A stretch of 64,000 nt of DNA from Pomphorhynchus laevis (taxonomy: Eukaryota > Acanthocephala > Palaeacanthocephala > Echinorhynchida > Pomphorhynchidae): positions 1 to 64,000 of the forward strand of contig WNNJ02001416.1 of the NCBI GenBank assembly GCA_012934845.2, given 5' to 3'. Positions 23,906 to 33,166 of this stretch are shown here, piece by piece. A model generated the notes under the pieces. That model was given only the letters and a program-made list of their open reading frames with translations, searched no databases and was not told the DNA's origin. The translations under genes and the position numbers were made by a program. Each line of letters begins with the position of its first letter. Within the stretch, counting starts at the first letter, position 1.

Positions 23906-24304
23906 TTTGAACAATAATAACAAAAAGTAGGAGTATGTTGTAGATACATTATCAAGAGCTTAATTTACACGATTATATTGTTCTAGTGTTTATGTACGGT
24001 GACATATTTTGTAATATGTCATCGTATTAATTTTATTAATTATTTAATTATTAATTATTTATTTATTAATTTTTATTTATTAATTTATTGTCATAAATAA
24101 ATAAATTTATGATTTATTAATTTGTTTATATTTATGTATTTGATTCAATGTGATATATGATTTATTTTATGGTTTGTGGCATTTAATAAATTCTGTTGAT
24201 ATAATGTCAACATTTATCAAGAATTTTCATTCGTTGATTTATTTCATTCGTTGACTGCCGTCTGCTAGTCATCCTCTGCATCCAGCAGTGGGAGGGAACT
24301 GGCA

Positions 24305-24340
24305 CTGATGAGTCATAGTGATGACGAAACAGCATTCGTC
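24305..24340 (+). ncRNA. Hammerhead ribozyme core motif
   Basis: In order: CTGATGA (24305-24311), stem II GTCAT / ATGAC with loop AGTG (24312-24325, five perfect pairs), GAAA (24326-24329), a short stretch allowing A-T and C-G pairs for stem III, and a GTC cleavage triplet at 24338-24340. These are the invariant hammerhead core elements with the right spacing. Helix I is not clear: the bases after GTC (ATTTTTTC) do not pair with those before CTGATGA, so this copy may be inactive or may be the end of a decayed unit. Hammerheads are known in metazoan retroelements, including Penelope-like ones. It lies ~350 bp upstream of a deleted LINE. Confidence 0.5.
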
Positions 24341-24689
24341 ATTTTTTCAATTTGTATTATTTTTCTATTATGGTGTGGTCAAATTAATGCAAAATTATAC
24401 AGTAAAAATGTTTGTTTATTTAGATTTAGAGAATATTTAAATATTCAAAAATTCTTAGTATTTTAATGTGAATGTATGAATATTTCACACTTATAAAAAT
24501 GAATTATTAAAGTGACAGGTAAACCTAAGACAACATCAACTTATTTGTTGATAAATTTAATCAAAAATGTATGTAATAAAAACGTCAAGGAGCGAAAAAT
24601 TCAAATTCAACAACTTAAGCTTTTGATTTTCAATAATAATTAATATAATTACATTAAACGTTATGTCCATAACGTTATGTTCTAGACAC

Positions 24690-25275
24690 TCGTTTGACGA
24701 GAGGGGCTGAGCTGTCAACCGATCAATACATTGTAGTTAGTAAACTTCGATGGCAGAATCGGATGCTAAATAAGCCTGGTAAACCCAAACGTTTTGTTAG
24801 GGTGGATTAGGGGCGTCTAGCAAATGAATTTGCCAAAGAACGTTTTTATGGCTACATTAGAGAGGACTTCTCTCGGTTGCCAGAAGAGGTGAAAAGCATT
24901 GATCAGTAATGGAAGATGCTCTGATCCTTGCTTGCTAAAGCAACTGCGAAAAACTGTGGCTCGAAGGCCTTAGGTGCTTGTTGCGGAGGGAACTTCCTAG
25001 GAGGGGTTTTCAGACCGGACTTTCTGGTAAGCGACATCGAGGTAGACATCGATACCGGTAAAGAGATCAAATCTAGAAACTGGCCGAAGAGCGCATTGGT
25101 TTATCTGAAAGAGAACTTTGGTCTGTCGCCTCGGATTGCGATGTCTGTAGAAGTTTGGTTCGTACAATGCTTTGACGACCCGACACCCTAACCAGTTGTT
25201 ACAAGAAAAATCTGGTGTTACTGTTATGTTTTATTGTCAAGAAATTGTTGTTGTTATTTTATTATTTAAAATTTT
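24690..25275 (+). mobile_element. Internally deleted LINE (endonuclease-RT linker joined to 3' tail)
   Basis: From 24690 the + strand reads DERGAELSTDQYIVVSKLRW, RPKRFVRVD-like text, YIREDFSRLPEEVKSIDQ and AKATAKNCGSKALGACCGG, the linker between endonuclease and RT of a LINE (compare RGAEISTDHxLVVxKxRW ... AAxxxCGRKxxGxxxG). At about 24990 it jumps directly to sequence homologous to the C-terminal tail at 42850-43090 (GGTTT.AGACCGGACT ... CGACCCGACACC), so the whole RT has been deleted. The open frame 24928-25191 crosses this joint and is a fusion of two different frames, not a natural protein. Confidence 0.65.
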
Positions 25276-25279
25276 AATT

Positions 25280-26150
25280 TTATAAATTATTATACAGTTA
25301 TAAATATAACTTTTAACACTAATCATAATTTAAATAATTATTTAAAGTTTAAAACAAAATATAGTTTTACAAAATAAAGGCTTTATCCTCCTTATTAATG
25401 AATTAATTTTAAATAGAGTTTTAATATGTCAGATTAATTTTATATTTTATATTAATTTTATATGTTCGATTAAATATGGATATGCAGATAAAATAGCATT
25501 TTAAAGATAAAATTTAATCGTTTTAAGTGAGTTTTCCATTCGAATAAAAACTGTCAGAATAAGATTTTGATTAATAATAAAGATACTTTTGATTAATAAT
25601 AGGTAATTAACAGAAGTTTGCGAAATATCGAAAAAATTACTCATTTCTTTGATCCAACTCCAAAAATTCTTTATTAATAAAATTTTGATTTACTTTAAAA
25701 TCAGAAATGATTTCAATAATAGTCTTTCATAAAATCTAATTGTCAATGCAGCAGATTGACAATTAAACTTGAAATTAATGTTAAACTTAAAGTTTAATTA
25801 GAGTTAAACAAGTAAGGCTTCTTGAAATCAAGTTTTAAGTTGTACAGTTTTTAAATTTTAATTGTGCACTTTCGTTATTTTATTTGATAATAATATAACT
25901 TTTCTGGCGTGCAATATTGTATTTATTTGCCATCTTAATATGATTACAGTTTAAAGATATTTATTAGTTATATATATGTGCTTAGCAATAATTTTACCGA
26001 GGTTAATACGGCCCGTTAAAATAGTTTTACCCTGCGGTTTTTCATTGACTATATGATTAAAGTTCAATGGTTGCATTTAATCAAACTTGGCTTACTCACT
26101 AACGCGAGCCAGCTTCAAAAATTGATTTTACAAAATGTTAACCATTTTTA
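25280..26150. other. AT-rich DNA
   Basis: No gene. A piece at about 25697-25750 (GAAATGATTTCAATAATAGT ... CTAATTGTCAAT) recurs at 26614-26690, 43395-43450 and 43805-43865, in two of those cases just before a hammerhead-like motif. Confidence 0.55.
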
Positions 26151-26157
26151 TTAAAAA

Positions 26158-26420
26158 TTATTCATTTTCAAGCAATTTCAGCATCAACGTTAAGATGGTT
26201 AATTGAACTGCGGAGAGATCTTTGGATTCCATACGTAACTTTGCATCATCATGATAAAACGTGTTAAACAAGTAACGCTGTCTTGTAATTCTTCGCTGGC
26301 TTGGATACTTTTTAAAACGGAATGTAACCGAAACGAATACTTGAACGGGGTTTCTTAGGACTTGCAAGTGCTCAGCACATGATACTTGGCAATTGTCCAG
26401 TCGTAAATTATAAAAACGTT
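26158..26420 (-). CDS. Open frame of unknown nature
   Basis: The - strand is open from about 26420 to the stop at 26158-26160, about 86 codons: RLDNCQVSCAEHLQVLRNP, VQVFVSVTFRFKKYPSQRR, ITRQRYLFNTFYHDDAKLRM, ESKDLSAVQLTILTLMLKLL, ENE. GC content is above that of both flanks. There is no plausible ATG near the beginning, so it would be an internal or last exon, or a piece of a transposon protein. No family recognised. Confidence 0.3.
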
Positions 26421-26740
26421 AAGGAGTCAAAACTTCAAATTCAACAACATTTTCTTAATTAAAAAATTAAAAAATTATTAGATTTTGTGAATTTTTTCTA
26501 TTGAAGAATTATGATTAGAACAAACGTGTTTCACTTCATGCAGTTGTATTTCGCTCAATAATTATCCCTTAGAATTTAAATTGTTTGATGACCAATGCTG
26601 ATTTTATTAAAATCAGAAATGATTTTAATTAAATTTGCAAAATGTAAGACGAAAGTATTTCATTAAATCTAATTGTCAATAAAAGCAGGCGAGTCGAGTA
26701 ATTTTATGCCAACACTAAAAGGGCCGAAACGTTAAACGTA

Positions 26741-26805
26741 GGTATTGGATCAGTAGCTGATGAGGTTTACCAATACTGAAATGTAGCGTACTGATGCTGG
26801 CTTAT
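26741..26805 (+). ncRNA. Hammerhead-like motif with tiny helix III, copy 1
   Basis: CAGTAG (26751-26756), CTGATGA (26757-26763), a stem-II region GGTTTACCAATACT (outer pairs G-T, G-C, T-A), GAA plus A (26778-26781), helix III ATG-TAG-CGT (three pairs, three-base loop) and then A at position 17 (26790), giving a GTA triplet. Downstream CTGATG pairs only partly with CAGTAG. Very short helix III is characteristic of hammerheads in Penelope-like and other retroelements. An alternative fold exists (GTATTGG with CCAATAC around ATCAG-TAG-CTGAT), so the call is tentative. Confidence 0.45.
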
Positions 26806-27058
26806 AGATAGGATTAAAGTAGCTTGCAGTATTATTAAATAAAGTCACTTGTTACCAAATTGAGTTGGACTATATTAAAATACTTGAAAACAAACCGAAT
26901 ATCACGTCTGATACTCAAGTCGACAAATATTAATGCCAAAGAAACAACGATGCAAGTAAACAAATCAAAAAAGAAAAGAGATAAAAAGAGAAATTTTTTA
27001 CCGTAGTTATTGATTAGGTCATAACTTAAAAGGGTCGTAATTTGAAAATTTATCATTT

Positions 27059-28325
27059 TTGGGTGCATGCACGTTAGACGTCGGTTTTGAAAATAGACGT
27101 CGGTTTTGAAAATTCTAAAAAAAGACAAAAAGAATTTATTATAAAAGGGTCAAAAATGGGTGCATGCACGTTAGACGTCGGTTTTGAAAATAGACGTCGG
27201 TTTTGAAAATTCTAAAAAAGACAAAAAGAATTTATTATAAAAGGGTCAAAAATGTATTAAAACGTTTTGATTTTTCAATTTTATGTTCCCAAATGAATTG
27301 AATTAGATATTCGGAGTGTTGTTCCTTCGAAATTCCTGGTTTCTCTCGTAGAAATTTTTTCGATAAAGACCACAAACCTTCGATTGTTTGTGTGTATAGT
27401 CCTATCTTCAGGGTTAATAAAGTTAATAGAATGATTAACAGACCTATGATCATATGAAGAATTATTCTCTAAGGCTTTTGAATATGCTTTCCATTGGTCT
27501 GTTATAATAATAGTATTTGGTAAAATATTATCATTTATAACTTGCCTCATTGTTTCTGCATTTCTATTTCTTACAGGCACTATAAAGGTCTTTTTCGAAC
27601 CACGTTCAACTGCTCCTACAAACCATTGACCGTCATTTAGTCGTCCTCTGTTATATTTTCTTTTGAAAAATAAACTTTCATCAATTTCGACAATTTTTTT
27701 GAACCATCGCTGTTCAAACCTCCTAATTTCTCGCTAGTGGAAGAAATATGATCACAAATTATCTCCCTGACAAGATCAACATATTCAGTTCTCGCTAGTG
27801 GAAGAAATATGATCACAAATTATCTCCCTGACAAGATCAACATATTCAGAAACAGTGTTTCTTGAGATTTCAAGTTCTCGAGCAATTTCACTCAAGGATA
27901 TTCGATTCAAATACTTATAGAAAATAAAAAAATTGTTCTCATAGGTAAACGTGAGCTTGAAAACAAACTATTATATCGAATAGAACATGAGAATCTACAT
28001 GACCTCTTACATGTCCAAAAATACCCATCCAACGCATTTTTTCTTTTCTGATAGCACAAGTAGGTACCATCATCACATTTGGGACAAAGAACAAAATTTT
28101 TTAAAACGCCTATTCTGGTAAGAAATGAATTTTGAGTATCAAAATTCGAAAAAAACACGGTTTAAATAACTCTCGGTTATGTTCAGATCCATCATTTCTT
28201 CTTGTGATAGAAAAGTCTCTTCATCAACAATTGTTCTTACTGATTTTCTAACCATCTAAGGGGGGGGTTAAAAATTTTCAAAACCGACGTCTATTTTCAA
28301 AACCGACGTCTAACGTGCATGCACC
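27059..28325 (-). mobile_element. Merlin/IS1595-type DNA transposon
   Basis: Bounded by inverted repeats of about 55 bp: GGGTGCATGCACGTTAGACG followed by two TCGGTTTTGAAAA blocks on the left, and the reverse complement at 28274-28325 on the right. ATTTTT flanks both outer ends and may be the target duplication. The left inverted repeat occurs twice (27059 and about 27157) as a tandem ~97 bp duplication that includes subterminal sequence. It encodes an ISXO2-like transposase on the - strand (next entry). Confidence 0.85.
27235..28255 (-). pseudogene. ISXO2-like (IS1595/Merlin) transposase, broken
   Basis: Begins at ATG 28255 (MVRKSVRTIVDEETFLSQEE). A zinc-ribbon follows (LCPKCDDGTYLCYQKRKN, later WTCKRSC), then a helix-turn-helix-like stretch (ISLSEIAREIEISRNTVSEY), then the DDE nuclease: first Asp in VEIDESLFFKRKYNRGR, GQWFVGAVERGSKKTFIV, second Asp in TIIITDQWKAYSKA, and third acidic residue in TIEGLWSLSKKF. 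Breaks: a slip in a T run near 28145, a 62 bp tandem duplication within the helix-turn-helix region (about 27730-27850) and a frame change at about 27380-27420. So it is recent-looking but inactive. Such transposases move the element by cut and paste between its inverted repeats. Confidence 0.85.
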
Positions 28326-28334
28326 CATTTTTGT

Positions 28335-29110
28335 AAATAATACCACATTCTGTTGTATACATAAAAATTAGGTGGAAGCATCTTTACAAAAAATATGAGT
28401 TTTATCTTCAATAGATTTATTTTTAAAAAATTAAATTTAATTTAAATTTAATTTTTTACTAAATTTAAGCGATTTTTTTATTATTAGCGATAATTTAATA
28501 ATAATCGCTAACAGGGTTTTTATTTATTCAGCTTTCACTTTTGTTATTTGAATGTGTTAATTTTTATTTCCATTTTTTATATTTTTACATAATTCACTGT
28601 TTATGAGGTTATAACCTGTCTTTAAAAAATTGTTTTCTACTTTTATTAATGATTTTGTTCTTTGTTTTCAGTTTATGTGATATAAAAATGCTGGCTCTGT
28701 TGATAAAATAAATTTTATTCCATACTCCTTTGATGTACAAGTTTTATGATTTGTTTCTTAAGAATTTGTTATGATTTTGTACATAAACTTGTCTTTGTGT
28801 AGATAATTTACGTTGTAGATCTTAACGAAATATTATTGGAATTAACTCTTTCTTGTTTATAGCAAAATCTCCGGATTATAACGGCATGTTTAAAATATAA
28901 TTCGATCGTTTGCGTTGGGGATCCAATAATAATTTAAAACATTGTAGACTTGAAAGTGGGAATTAATGGCATATAAATCCATTAGAAGATAGTAGATATG
29001 TTCTGTCATTCAACCTATATGTGTTATTTGTTACACTATATTTTAAATTTTCTTTTATTTATTAATTGGATTTTATTAATTAGAATTTTATAGCCAAATT
29101 TTTTATTTAA
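28335..29110. other. AT-rich DNA
   Basis: Nothing recognised beyond an AT palindrome at about 28425-28510. Confidence 0.5.
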
Positions 29111-29116
29111 AAATAA

Positions 29117-29490
29117 AATCAGCTAACTGAGTCTACGAATTGTTATATAATTATAAAATAAACAAAACATAATAATGCTAAATCAAAATTTAATAATTAA
29201 ATAATAAAATTAATAATTGTTTTTAGATTTTCTATAATTTAAATCAAGTTAAAAAAAATAAAAAATAAAAAATAAAATTTAAAATAAACGTCATTTTTAT
29301 GAATTGACTAATAAATAACAGACGTTGTATCAGAATAAGATTAGAGGTCATCAGGAGGAACTGCTATGCTATCAGGTTTCGGCCCTAACTCCTCTACCCA
29401 ACATAGCAGCGGGGCCAAATACATGCTAATGATGTATTTCCTCTGAAATAACTATCTAGTATCTTATTCTAATAAAGTATATTATTTATT
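29117..29490 (-). repeat. 3' end of Penelope-like element with structured foldback, best copy
   Basis: Read on the - strand it follows the reverse transcriptase at 29500-30166 directly. Sense order: TTAGAATAAGATAC, GAGGAAATACATCATTAGCA, hairpin AAATACATCATTAGCATGTATTT region, GGCCCCGCTGCTATG, a 20-base spacer, GGGCCGAAACC, CATAGCAG, TTCCTCCTGATGACCTC, then a long AT-rich leader ending near GACTCAGTTAGCTG. GGCCC pairs with GGGCC and CTGCTATG with CATAGCAG in interleaved order, i.e. a pseudoknot, enclosed by the outer GAGGAA / TTCCTC and AATAAGAT-type arms. Function unknown. Confidence 0.65.
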
Positions 29491-29499
29491 ATCCATCCA

Positions 29500-30166
29500 T
29501 AAAAATTTGCCACTTAAGAGTTTAAATTTATTCTTTATATTATTGTGTTGATTTATATATTTTACCATTTTCTGCTTGATGTTATTTTTATAGTAACCTA
29601 GTTTAAATATGTATCTATTAAATTATTTAAATGATTTTGAAGAAAGCCAATATCATTACATATTGTTGCAATTCTTAAAATTTCATTATTTAATGTATTA
29701 TATTTATATTATATGGTATGCATGAATGCTTATGCAAAAATATGTTTCTTGTAAATTTAAATATGTCATCTTTACGATATAAATTAATAGTAGTTTTAGT
29801 TAATGTTAATTTAATGTTCATATCTAGATATACACCTTCTTTATCATTAATATTAGTTTTGTTAAGAATAAGGCTTTCTGGATAAATGTGCTCACTAATT
29901 GAATAAAAATTATTAGAATTAAATACACATATATCATCAATGTATCGAAACATTTTTTTCATATATTTATATTGTTTAGATTTAGTTTTTACACAGTTAT
30001 GAACAAATTCATATTCTATAAAGCTTAAAAACAAGTCAGCTATAATTGGGCTACTATTACCACCCATTGGAACAACTTTTACTTGTCTAAATATAGATGC
30101 CCCTACTTTTAAATAATTTTGATATATCAAAATATTTAAGGATTCTATTAATTCAATTTTATCCAT
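29500..30166 (-). mobile_element. Reverse transcriptase fragment, Penelope-like type
   Basis: A 158-codon open frame starting at 30166 contains SIFRQVKVVPMGGNSSPIIA (the template-grip MGxxxSP motif), FRYIDDICVF (catalytic YIDD), IYPESLILNKTN and GVYLDMNIKL, then LYRKDDIFKF. After its stop the coding similarity continues in another frame (NEILRIATICNDIGFLQNHL, NNLIDTYLN, GYYKNN..) to about 29500, so the gene is frameshifted near the 3' end. Upstream (>30170) the N-terminal RT is absent, as in 5'-truncated copies. The YIDD box and the GxxSP motif fit Penelope-like RTs; a more distant RT class is possible. Confidence 0.65.
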
Positions 30167-30169
30167 ATA

Positions 30170-31750
30170 TTTATATTTATTTGATGGTTTAATTTTTGTT
30201 AGATAGGCGTTATAATTATTATAACATATATATGTATATCTTTTTCCGAATATAAGGTTAATTAATTTTACTAACGCTAGATAAATTTTAGCGTTAGTAA
30301 AATAAATTTTAGCGTTAATAAAATAAATTTACTAACGCTAGATTAATTTTACTAGATAAATTTTAGATTCTGTCCGATTCTGTTAAAAAGTGAAGGCTAC
30401 AATGTAGCTATAAGCATTCTGTTAAAGCTACAAATATCTCGTTAAGTGTAATTTCACTAAGATAATATCAATACATGTTACGCTATTATCAATTGTGTGA
30501 AATATTATCTTTCGTAATATGCGAATACATTCTGAATTTTCTATTTTCATTTTTTTTCAGGTAATTTTTGCAAAAAAAAACAGATGTTTCCCGAGTAGAC
30601 ATGCTATTAGCGAATATTTTCAAGTATTGTATGTTAATCTAAAAGATATCTAAATACTCAATAATTATTAATAATTATCATTTCTACATTTTATCTTAAA
30701 TTTAGCTGCCTCCTTTCATCGTAGAAAGAATATTCAATTAATTCAAATAAATATTCAATTATTTTTAATTATATACTTTTAGTAAATTAATTAAATTTAA
30801 GTAAATTAATTAAATTTAATTATAAAAATGTGACTCAAATTTCAGCAAACTTTTAAACGAACATGGTAAGTGGCTTGATAAAAAATTGTAGTAAAAACTT
30901 CGAAATTTAAAGCATTGGTTTTTATTTGCAATACAGAGTATTATTAATACGAATCCTGTTATCTCTTATTTTTAACCATATTATTCTTCAAGGTATTGTC
31001 ATTTTTTTGAATTGCGCTTTTCCCTAAATAACGTATAACAGACTGATACATTTCGGTAATGTTTATTTAAATTTAAACATTAATATTTAATATTAATAAT
31101 AAATATATTAATATTTAACAAATAGTTTAAATATCGAGTGAAGGTTATTTAAATTCGTAGTTGTCTTTGCTATCATACAAATTGAGGATTTGTTAATAGT
31201 CAATTAAATGAAATACTATAAATGTATTTTATAAATATATATTTCTTAATGAAGTTGTTGTATTAATAGAAATTTTTTTGAAAACGTTTGTTATAATCTA
31301 GACTTTTATTGTGATTATAGATTGCCAAGTGATTAATCTAATTAATCATTAATAAATAATATAAATGATAAATGATAATATTAAACAATTTATATGTCAA
31401 AACTAATCGTTCTGACATCCATGATAATGCATCAATTATAACTAAATTAAATTTAAAATAATTATTATTAAATAATTATTATTTAATAATTAATAATTAT
31501 TATTAAAATAATAACTAAATTGTATCTAAATATACAAAATACAATATTTATATTATATTTTTACTTACAACATAATATTTTATTATATATCAATAATAAT
31601 TAATATCAATTAATAATAATATCAATTATTTAAGAGTTATTGAAAAATAACTCTTAAATTGAAAACATAAATCCTTAATACACAGTTTAATTGGCACACG
31701 TTGATTTATACCTTAAAACAATATCTCATTTTTCAAGTGATAAAGATTAT
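30170..31750. other. AT-rich DNA
   Basis: No gene recognised. A short local repeat of ACTAACGCTA / TTTTAGCG occurs at about 30270-30360, and near-pure AT runs at 31420-31640. Confidence 0.5.
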
Positions 31751-31751
31751 G

Positions 31752-31931
31752 TCAAGATGAAACTTCAAAATTAAAGTTTTGTTTCGTTAAAACATACGTA
31801 TTCATACCGGGTTTATGTTCAGTTGATTTATTTTCTTTATTCTCTTTCAACTTCTTACTAATAAAATAATTTGCAACCTGCGCTATAGTGCCAGCAGCAA
31901 TAACGCCAATAGCCATTCCGAGTGCGGGGCT
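31752..31931 (-). CDS. Last exon of an unidentified membrane-protein gene
   Basis: On the - strand, after a good acceptor (TTCTATTTTTAG, 31943-31932), 59 codons run to TGA at 31752-31754: SPALGMAIGVIAAGTIAQV, ANYFISKKLKENKENKSTE, HKPGMNTYVLTKQNFNFEV, SS. Residues 3-24 are a Gly/Ala-rich hydrophobic segment that should cross a membrane, followed by a lysine-rich hydrophilic tail. The phase agrees with the exon at 32950-33024. I cannot name the protein; the organisation (one membrane span near the C terminus and a basic cytosolic-type tail) is all that can be said. Confidence 0.6.
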   Translation of the reverse strand, partial: SPALGMAIGVIAAGTIAQVANYFISKKLKENKENKSTEHKPGMNTYVLTKQNFNFEVSS

Positions 31932-32291
31932 CTAAAAATAGAATATTTTTTAAAAGCAAAATTAATAAAGTTCTATTTAAATTTATTTTTTTATTTTACG
32001 TGAATCATATTTATGATGAGCTATTCAAAGTTTTAATTTTTTATCAATTCATAAACAGAATTTAATAATGTTTTATCGAATACCAAACGGGAAATTAAAT
32101 TTACATTTTAAGCTGCTTTTAATAAAAGTGAAAATCGATATTTTTTGTGAAAGTGTACAAAATATTTGGAAAGTTTTTAAGTTTTGACCTATAAAAGTTG
32201 AGCAGCATCGATCATGCATTTGAATCTAAAATTAATATGAATTTGGAAGTTATTAAATTCACTTTTTTATACATATATGTAAAAAACAAAA

Positions 32292-32472
32292 ATAAGTTAT
32301 ATTTTAAGATAGCGTTATGTTGAATATAAATACGACCATCATATGGAAAATGATAAGTTATATTTTAAGATAGCGTTATGTTGAATATAAATACGACCAT
32401 CATATGGAAAATGATAAGTTATATTTTAAGATAGCGTTATGTTGAATATAAATACGACCATCATATGGAAAA
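32292..32472. repeat. Tandem repeat, three copies of 61 bp
   Basis: Exact or nearly exact copies beginning ATAAGTTATATTTTAAGATA at 32292, 32353 and 32414. It lies in the intron between the two exons of the unidentified - strand gene. The + strand frame at 32439-32639 starts in it and has no features of a gene. Confidence 0.9.
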
Positions 32473-32949
32473 TACAAACAAATGCAGAAAATAAAATCGA
32501 AAATTTATACAGATCCGTAAAGAACATCTATAATATGATACCAATTTCAAAACTTTTTGCTTTGAAAACTTTTAGTGTACTCTTGAATTATCTATGCGAT
32601 AAATTATACAGTTTAGTTTTGTTAATTAAAAATAAATAAAGGATGAGTTAATTGTCAACTTTAAATTTTAAAAGTTAAATTAAAAGCAATAACTACAATT
32701 GCACCTTAATTTCACACAGTTATAGTTTCTAGAAAACTAGTTATAAAACAAATTAAAAATTAAACATTAATTTATATTAAATTTTACATTAAATTTTAAA
32801 AAATATTATTTTTATTTTATTTTATTATAATAAAAATAAATTACTATTTATTATATAAAAATATATCATTATTAATATGATATAAATTGATATTCAGCTT
32901 TACAAATTTAATATTGTTTAGTGAATATTAATAAATATTTAATACAAAC

Positions 32950-33024
32950 CCGTATATTTCGTGTTGCATTTGATAAGATTTCAACATCAGATGGATCTTT
33001 TATCGCAATGGATTTGTCATAATG
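32950..33024 (-). CDS. Internal exon of the unidentified membrane-protein gene
   Basis: Exactly 25 codons between a TATTTAG acceptor (33031-33025) and a GTTTGT donor (32949-32944): HYDKSIAIKDPSDVEILSN, ATRNIR. It joins in phase 0 to SPALG of the exon at 31931, across an intron of about 1.0 kb. Exons farther upstream were not found; the duplicated segment at 33167 may have displaced or interrupted the 5' part. Confidence 0.55.
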
Positions 33025-33166
33025 CTAAATATATAGTGCTTATTATATCACTGTTAATTCTTAGAATATTAGTTCATTTCTTAGTTACAAATGTAGTGAC
33101 TAGATTTTCGAAAATTAAATAGCGTTTATATAAATATTCGATTAAAATATTGATATTTGTGGATTT

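Noticed and set aside
24928-25191. 87-codon + strand frame as a gene
   Set aside because: It crosses the joint between a LINE linker and a LINE 3' tail, in a frame different from that of the tail's true coding sequence.
29281-29480. Foldback repeat as an HDV-like, twister or hammerhead ribozyme
   Set aside because: The interleaved P1/P2 order recalls HDV, but there is no P4 region or catalytic-C context; twister and hammerhead invariant bases are not in the right order. It is kept as a structured repeat of unknown function.
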